Below are positions 58,741 through 64,000 of a stretch of DNA of 64,000 nucleotides, piece by piece. The stretch spans positions 30,818,032-30,882,031 of the forward strand of contig CM060173.1 of the NCBI GenBank assembly GCA_030549775.1, in the 5' to 3' direction. Under the pieces are notes generated by a model. It saw only the letters and a list, made by a program, of their open reading frames with translations. It did not search any database and had not been told where the DNA came from. Each line of letters starts with the position of its first letter. The stretch's first letter is position 1. The position numbers and the translations under genes are program-made. This stretch comes from Tamarix chinensis. Its lineage: Eukaryota > Streptophyta > Magnoliopsida > Caryophyllales > Tamaricaceae.

Positions 58741-59644
58741 CTAAATTTATCCATTATCACTTTTTATTATTACTATAAATATTTGGACCCTTATACTATT
58801 ATTATCATTTCAGTTACTATATTATTGTTATTATCATTATTATTATTATGCTTAACATTATTATTATTATCATTATTATTTTTATTACTATTACTATTAT
58901 TATTATAATTTTTTTTTTTATTACTATTATTATTTTTGTTGTTGTTATTGCTGTTAATATTACTATTATTTTTATTATTATTAATGTTATTGAAATCGAA
59001 ATTGGCATGTTACCATTTTGTTACTATAGAAGAAGAAACCCAACCTTAGTATTATTACTATTATTATTATTCAAACGTTGATAATATTATTCCTAATGAC
59101 TTTGTTACTAACATTATTACTATGGTATCATTATTAGTTATTACTATTACTATTGTTATTATTTTGTTAATACCATTGTGATAAAAACATTTGAACCCTT
59201 ATATTATAATTATTCCAAATATAACTATTATCATTATCATCTTTAGTAATATTAGTACTTTGTTAATATTACTAATACTATATTTTTATTTTATCCCAAA
59301 AACCATTATTAGCCTTAGCCTTAGCCTTAAAATTGTAGGGCTCCTATTTCTAGGAGCATTAGTATTACTATTATTATTATTATTTTAACAAGTATTAGTA
59401 CTATTATTAGAAGAAATAAAGCTATTAAATTTAATAATATAAATATAGTCATGAATATTAACATAAGTATATTTTGACTAGTAATATCTAATAGGCTAAT
59501 TTACGGGTAAAAACCCTAGTTTTCACTTATAAAGCTCCCTTTAATAATAGCAACCCTAATCTTAGACTAAAATAAGAAATAATAGTATTTTTAGTAGGAG
59601 GGAAACTAATCCTTAGTTTTTTCCTCTTATAGGTGAATCAAGCC

Positions 59645-59705
59645 AACACCCTAAGGAGACGTAGGAGTGTGCTCCAAGCCCAGTGTCGTTTTAGGTAAGG
59701 ATGTA
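59645..59705 (+). promoter_or_regulatory. GGAGTGTGCTCC module with AG|GTAAG, LTR M
   Basis: CCCTAAGGAGACGTAGGAGT, then GTGCTCC, then CAGTGTCGTTTTAG|GTAAGG with GT at 59695. Confidence 0.65.
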
Positions 59706-60884
59706 GCTAAGATCCTTGTGTGTTGTGTGACTTGTATACCTTGGATGCTATATATATATCATGCTATGTCGTGTATCGTATGATTGTCATTAACTTGACT
59801 TATGTGTAGCGCAGCTTGGAGGTGAGGTATGTATTCCTTATGGCATGAGTAGGATATGTATACATGGTGATTATGATGTGATATGATATGACCCACTAGG
59901 ACATGCATGCTAGGATGATTGTTAATATGATATGGGAATGAATTAGTAAAATAAAGAAAAAGGGAAGTGAGTTTACTAAGGGGGATATGAGGTTGACCAA
60001 AATACCTTATGATCCATGAGGGGAAATTAAAGAGGAAGGAATAATCAGAATGAATGAGAGATGGGAACCATGCATGGGAATCTTAAAATTTGCATGGGGA
60101 CTTTGGGTGTTTGCATGGGATGGATAAAACTTGCATGGGGGTGATCTTTACGTGAGAAAAATTGATTTCTGGTGTTAATAAGCTAAGGGGAGAGTTGTGG
60201 AGTGATTGGAGACTTAAGATGAAAAATAGTACGTAGGTTGGTGTAAGGGTGTATACGAGACCCGATTAGGGTTTTGGGAGGAAGCGGTAATCTGAAAAAT
60301 GTGGAAGTAAAAATGATCAAGGGAGAGTGGAGTACGGATTAAGAGTGGATATTTATTTTGGGTGAGTATGGGTTCCATGGGAGAGAAGAGACTTTCGGTG
60401 AAAAATATAGAGGTTACTTGTGGGAGAAGAAAGGTACTAGGGTTTGAAGTGGTCAACTAGGGTTTTTCGATCACGTATAGAATCGAGGGGGTAAGGCGGT
60501 ATGATTTGGGATTGGATCTAAATGAGATAAGGTGTGGGATGATAAATAAAGTAACGATAGTATAAGTGAGAGAAATTTGGGCTACATAGGTCCAATTAGG
60601 GTTTTCAAGGGAAAACCCTAGAGAGTGATAGTAGGTGGGGTTGATGTCATGAGGTGTTGGGCCTTAACCCACACCCGTAGAAGTCGGGTTTTTCATTATG
60701 TGTAGGCGTAAGGGGGAATGGATGTCAGGGCGTGATTAGGGGCGCAAAAGTCTCAAGATATGGGACGGGCCCCCTTGAGAGGATAGAGGTAGAATGTTGG
60801 AGGCATGCATGTCAAGGGTGAAATGCTTATCCAATAAGACACGAATAAGATATTATCCATTTAAAGAGAAAGGTTGTTAAGCCG

Positions 60885-61240
60885 AGCCTAGACCAGTCCA
60901 CCGGCGAATAATAGTGGCCAGGAGCCGGGGTGCCCTACATGACCGGTCCACCGACAAATAAAAGTGGCCAGGTGCATTTTGCCCTGCATAACCGTTCCAC
61001 CGGCTATAATAGTGGGGGTTTCCGTGCTCAATAAACCAAACGTAATGATGATAATACATGGGAAATATACGAAGTAATTATAGTGGAACATCATGTGAGT
61101 CAGGGCCAGACCGGTCCACCGGCAAATAATAGTGGCAATGAGCATTTTGCCCTGCATGACCGGTCCACCGGAAAATAATAGTGGCTAGGAGAATTTTTCC
61201 CTTCATGATCGGTCCACCGGCTATAATAGTGGGGTTTCCG
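60885..61240 (+). repeat. Two blocks of three hairpin modules, LTR M
   Basis: Modules GACCGGTCCACCGG and nAATAATAGTGG, with spacers such as AGGTGCATTTTGCCCT (AGG/CCT and GCA/TGC stems with one bulged base). Blocks end in GGGGTTTCCG. Confidence 0.85.
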
Positions 61241-61427
61241 CACTCACATGGATTGATAAAGACTATGATGTGAATCGACTACATTTACTAAAGATTTAAA
61301 GAATGAGTCTACTCAAACCATAGTCGGCCTTCATCATATGTATTACTACATGCTGCTTATGTGATTATTCCATGTATGCTATGTTGTATGATTTGTATGT
61401 TTGGCCTTAGCGCATATGTTACCTTAC

Positions 61428-61446
61428 TCAGTACATAGCGTACTGA
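61428..61446 (+). other. TCAGTACA hairpin of LTR M
   Basis: TCAGTACA-TAG-CGTACTGA, one mismatch next to the loop. A GCTGCTCATTCCCACGAGTAG block and TTTGTGCAG|GTAAGG (to 61513) follow. Confidence 0.75.
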
Positions 61447-61780
61447 TCACCCATTTCAGGGGTGCTGCTCATTCCCACGAGTAGAAGACCCGTCTGAGTT
61501 TGTGCAGGTAAGGGACGACGTCTTTGATGCCTACAACACCTACGAGGCATTGGGCGAGGCCGAGAGTTGAGCCTAAACTTGGCTTGGGGGTTTAGAGTGA
61601 TTGGCCAGACTCTATCTTACTTTTGCGATGTATCATTTTACTATGTCGTACTGTGTTTGATGTATTCGAAAAACTTATTTAACTACTCTTTGGGTTGTAA
61701 TTCTAAACCGCACTCTGATTTCTGTATGACTTGTGTTTTATTAATGACTTGTGGTTGATGTTGACCTTGTTTAGCCTTAG

Positions 61781-61826
61781 CACTTAGTACTGGAATGGTA
61801 GGAGTGAACTGATGTGGTACTAAGTG
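61781..61826 (+). other. 46-nt conserved hairpin of LTR M
   Basis: CACTTAGTAC pairs with GTACTAAGTG over 10 bp. The loop has GGAATGGTAGGAGTGAAC. It ends about 100 bp before the LTR end. Confidence 0.8.
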
Positions 61827-62183
61827 TGACGGTAATGTCTCTGAGTTTACGGTTTTGTCATTTCGCGTTCATGAAACCTTTTTATTAAAATGAAATTTTT
61901 TAGTAGTAAATTTGGGGGTGTTAAAATGCTGTCCTAGTATATGTTGAGTCCATTCCAACTTAAGATAATAGTGGCTCACGTGTATTTTTTCTAAGAGTTG
62001 TGTCATTCTGCTCTACCGGATTAAGAATAGTGGGGTATCTGAACTCAACATAAATAAAAGAATGGATTATTTTTATATCTAATGATGTATTGTAGAATTG
62101 ATATTTTCCTTACATTGTTTTATGTTAACTCGCATTTATGTTTGATATTTTGTATCCTTACTTTGGTTGTATAGTTACCTTAC

Positions 62184-62202
62184 TCAGTATGTAACATATC
62201 GA
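62184..62202 (+). other. TCAGTATG hairpin of LTR L
   Basis: TATG-TAA-CATA replaces TACG-TAG-CGTA of the alpha copies: a C-G pair has become T-A on both sides. Confidence 0.7.
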
Positions 62203-62949
62203 TCATCCTTTTTCTGGGTGCTGCTCATTCCCACGAGTAGACAATCCTGATGTTTATGTGCAGGTCGATGAGGACCCTCTAAATAATTTTACTACTTATG
62301 ATGCTATCTATGTGGAGGAGTGACTGTTGTGTTTTGAGGTTAAGCATCTAGATATTAGATTTTACCCCGATATCTTTTTAGACTATTTGCTCCATAGTAT
62401 TTTGCTTATGTATTTTTGGATATTGTACTAGGAGTTAATATCCAAACATGTATTTAAGTTTATGAAGTTTCTCTCATTTTTTATTTATCCTATTTTGTTT
62501 TCTAATTATTTTACCTTGTGATTGATGTAAAAATGGTATGGTAAGCCAGTCTTATGTCAATTACAGCCATAACACCCAACTATTTTGGTATTACACTTCC
62601 GTTAAAAATAAAATTTTCTATAGTAAATTTTAGAGTGTTATACTAAGTATGCATATAAGGAAAAGTCAATGAGAATTCATCCTTATTTATTTCTAAATAT
62701 TAATTCATAATAGGTGTTTTGATTGTTGACACCAAATACAAACCAACTAAGCATCTAATCTACAAGGCACATAAATATCATTTTAACCCTTCCTCAGGGT
62801 TAATAATTCAAGTCTAAGGTCATGATGTAGATGTTAATGACTATGTCAAACTTTAAGGTTGAACCTATAAAGTATCACAAATCACCCAATGAACAAGTTG
62901 ACTGAGTTAGGACATGAATAGAAATACGTATTCAAAATAGGAAAAACAA

Positions 62950-63230
62950 ACTAGTTGACTATTATGAGGGTGACTAATTAGCTGTTGTACCAATGGACTA
63001 GTTACCCCCACTAGTTGATTCTTACAAAATAGAAAGGAGAATGATGTTCACATAAATCATTAAACTGGTTGACCAACATTGGTCAGTTGGTGACATTGGT
63101 TGAAACATAACTTAGTTGATAACAATACAAGTTTAATTTAACCACTTGACTAGTAAGCCAAAACCAATTGACTGGTGAACTAGTTAATTGATTTTTCCCA
63201 CACCAGTTGACTAGTTTACTTGATCAAAAC
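62950..63230 (-). repeat. Minisatellite of LTR J (TTGACTGGT/ACTAGTT type)
   Basis: Degenerate units around CAGTTGACTAGTTTACTTGA and ACCAATTGACTGGTGAACTA, about 20 bp, with clusters at 62950-63015 and 63060-63230. Confidence 0.6.
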
Positions 63231-63677
63231 ATTAGATACAACAATTATGAAAAATTATTTTATAACTTATCCACAAAACCCTAGCATGTTCCTAAACTAT
63301 TAAAACATGCATAATACCATACTCACACTTTTAAAACACATGGATTCATGCTTAATTCACCAAACCATAGTAAAATCCAAAATGACTAAAACTTACTCAT
63401 ACTCCTAATTTATAAACTCACATTAACATGCTTAATGTTAGAAACCATCATAACACATGCTTGACATAAAACAAACCAAAATCTACAACACAAACACTTA
63501 TACATATTAAAGATAAAAATGTTTTGTCTTAAGTAATAACCTTCTAGAAAAAAAAACAATTACTCCTAACTTGATGGCTTCTACTAAGACTCTTAATTAT
63601 CTTAAGAATATCAACGGTAAAAAATCAATAAAAACACAATTAGAATCCACTAAAGACCGAAAATAGAGAAGAATAAG

Positions 63678-63703
63678 ATGATGATGATGATGATGATGAT
63701 TAT
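63678..63703. repeat. (GAT)n microsatellite in LTR J
   Basis: Eight GAT units, then TATG. Confidence 0.9.
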
Positions 63704-64000
63704 GAAGTCTACCTCAACCTCTTCCCAAGGTTAGAATTACTAAGAGGAGAAAAATAGAGATTTTAAATATATTATAATCCTTAATCCTTTCTTAGAGAAA
63801 ATAAAGAGGAATTAAGGTGGAGCCTCGATTATTGTAGAAAAGAGAAGGGAGAAGAGAAATAAAGAAAACATCTAACACTTAGCTAATTAGCAAGGCAAAG
63901 GGAGAAAGAGAGAGCCAATGTTGGGGAGTGAGTTGAGATAAGAAAATGAAGCCAAAAGGAGGGGAAGAGTTAACCAAATCATGAGGGAAAATGAGAAAGA

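Larger units (their letters stand above)
52884..61925 (+). mobile_element. LTR M (alpha group), plus strand, host of E
   Basis: M's own sequence is 52884-53453 and 57867-61925, about 4.63 kb. It starts TGAAATACCCCAAAA and ends TTTGGGGGTGTTAAA, where the usual TTACA carries one change. Flanks are ATCTT and ATGCT (3 of 5), so the duplication is doubtful, but the hairpin blocks of L are split exactly here. It has the CT-rich and CCG-rich promoter with TATAAATA (58069), TTA microsatellites (58600-59060), the AG|GTAAG module (59645-59705), a short and decayed minisatellite (60050-60150), two hairpin blocks (60885-61240), the TCAGTACA hairpin and the 46-nt hairpin (61781-61826). Confidence 0.82.
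50710..62642 (+). mobile_element. LTR L (beta group), plus strand, host of M
   Basis: L's own sequence is 50710-52883 and 61926-62642, about 2.9 kb. It starts TGTAATATCCTAAGATTTTA, like the start of LTR II, and ends TAGAGTGTTATA. Flanks are TTAAG and CTAAG (4 of 5). It holds a CT-rich block (50895-50935), a C-rich promoter with TATATATACTTCCCC at 51154, a TTTTTTTAGGTGACC donor-like site near 51799, degenerate hairpin modules (52590-52880 and 61960-62035), the TCAGTATG hairpin (62184-62202) and GCTGCTCATTCCCACGAGTAG. Open frames of 72-112 codons in the C-rich leader are not genes. Confidence 0.8.
62643..64000 (-). mobile_element. LTR J, right part, running out of the window
   Basis: Non-coding, AT-rich DNA continuing J after L. 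It contains a TTGACTAGT-type minisatellite at 62950-63230, the reverse complement of the one in LTR I, a (GAT)n run at 63678-63703, and a purine-rich (minus: pyrimidine-rich) block at 63840-64000 that would be the promoter side on the minus strand. There is no gene. Confidence 0.6.

Overview
The window is eukaryotic nuclear DNA of a flowering plant (seed plant at the least). I see no host gene, tRNA, rRNA, CRISPR array or bacterial operon. Nearly every base can be assigned to LTR retrotransposon sequence: two Athila-type Ty3/gypsy blocks with decayed gag-pol, and many long non-coding units. Those units have TG...CA ends, 5-bp target duplications, an internal TATA box and no coding capacity, so I read them as giant solo LTRs. 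The species cannot be named from what is visible.

Layout, reconstructed from TG...CA ends and target site duplications (TSDs). The outermost layer is an old LTR (J, minus), visible at 35459-35822, 50533-50709 and 62643-64000. Inserted in J are: I (plus; 9703-11268 and 35122-35458, its 5' part lying before the window), K (plus; 35823-50532, TSD ATGCT) and L (plus; 50710-62642). I contains Athila element 1 (1-9702) and LTR II (minus; 11269-35116). II contains a 646-bp palindromic element III (12100-12745, TSD GCCCC) and LTR H1 (plus; 15041 to about 34875). H1 contains LTR A (minus; 16058-21074, TSD CTAAC), LTR B (plus; 21694-26878, TSD TATCA) and LTR D (plus; 29360 to about 34875). K contains a minus-strand chimeric Athila-type element (38252-49978). 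L contains LTR M (plus; 52884-61925), which contains LTR E (minus; 53454-57861, TSD CCCTC).

The units fall into two related groups. The alpha group (A, B, D, E, M, H1) is about 4.4-5.5 kb long. The older beta group (I, II, J, K, L) is about 2.9-3.4 kb where it can be measured. Read in transcriptional order, an alpha unit has an AT-rich start, a CT/CCG-rich promoter with TATAAATA, a TTA-type microsatellite zone, a conserved GGAGCGTGCTCC module followed by AG|GTAAG, a G-rich minisatellite, blocks of tandem short hairpins, a TCAGTACG-TAG-CGTACTGA hairpin, a 46-nt hairpin with an 11-bp stem, and a GGGGTGTTACA end.

The coding remnants cannot support transposition as they stand. Athila element 1 keeps the gag end, protease, part of reverse transcriptase, RNase H, integrase and an Athila ORF1-like frame, all broken. 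The chimera joins an LTR, primer-binding site, gag, protease and partial reverse transcriptase of one lineage to gag through integrase of a second lineage, and it has no 3' LTR.

The most unusual signals are the covarying hairpins near the 3' end of the giant LTRs, and the palindromic element whose two outer ends are both the 3' end of an LTR.
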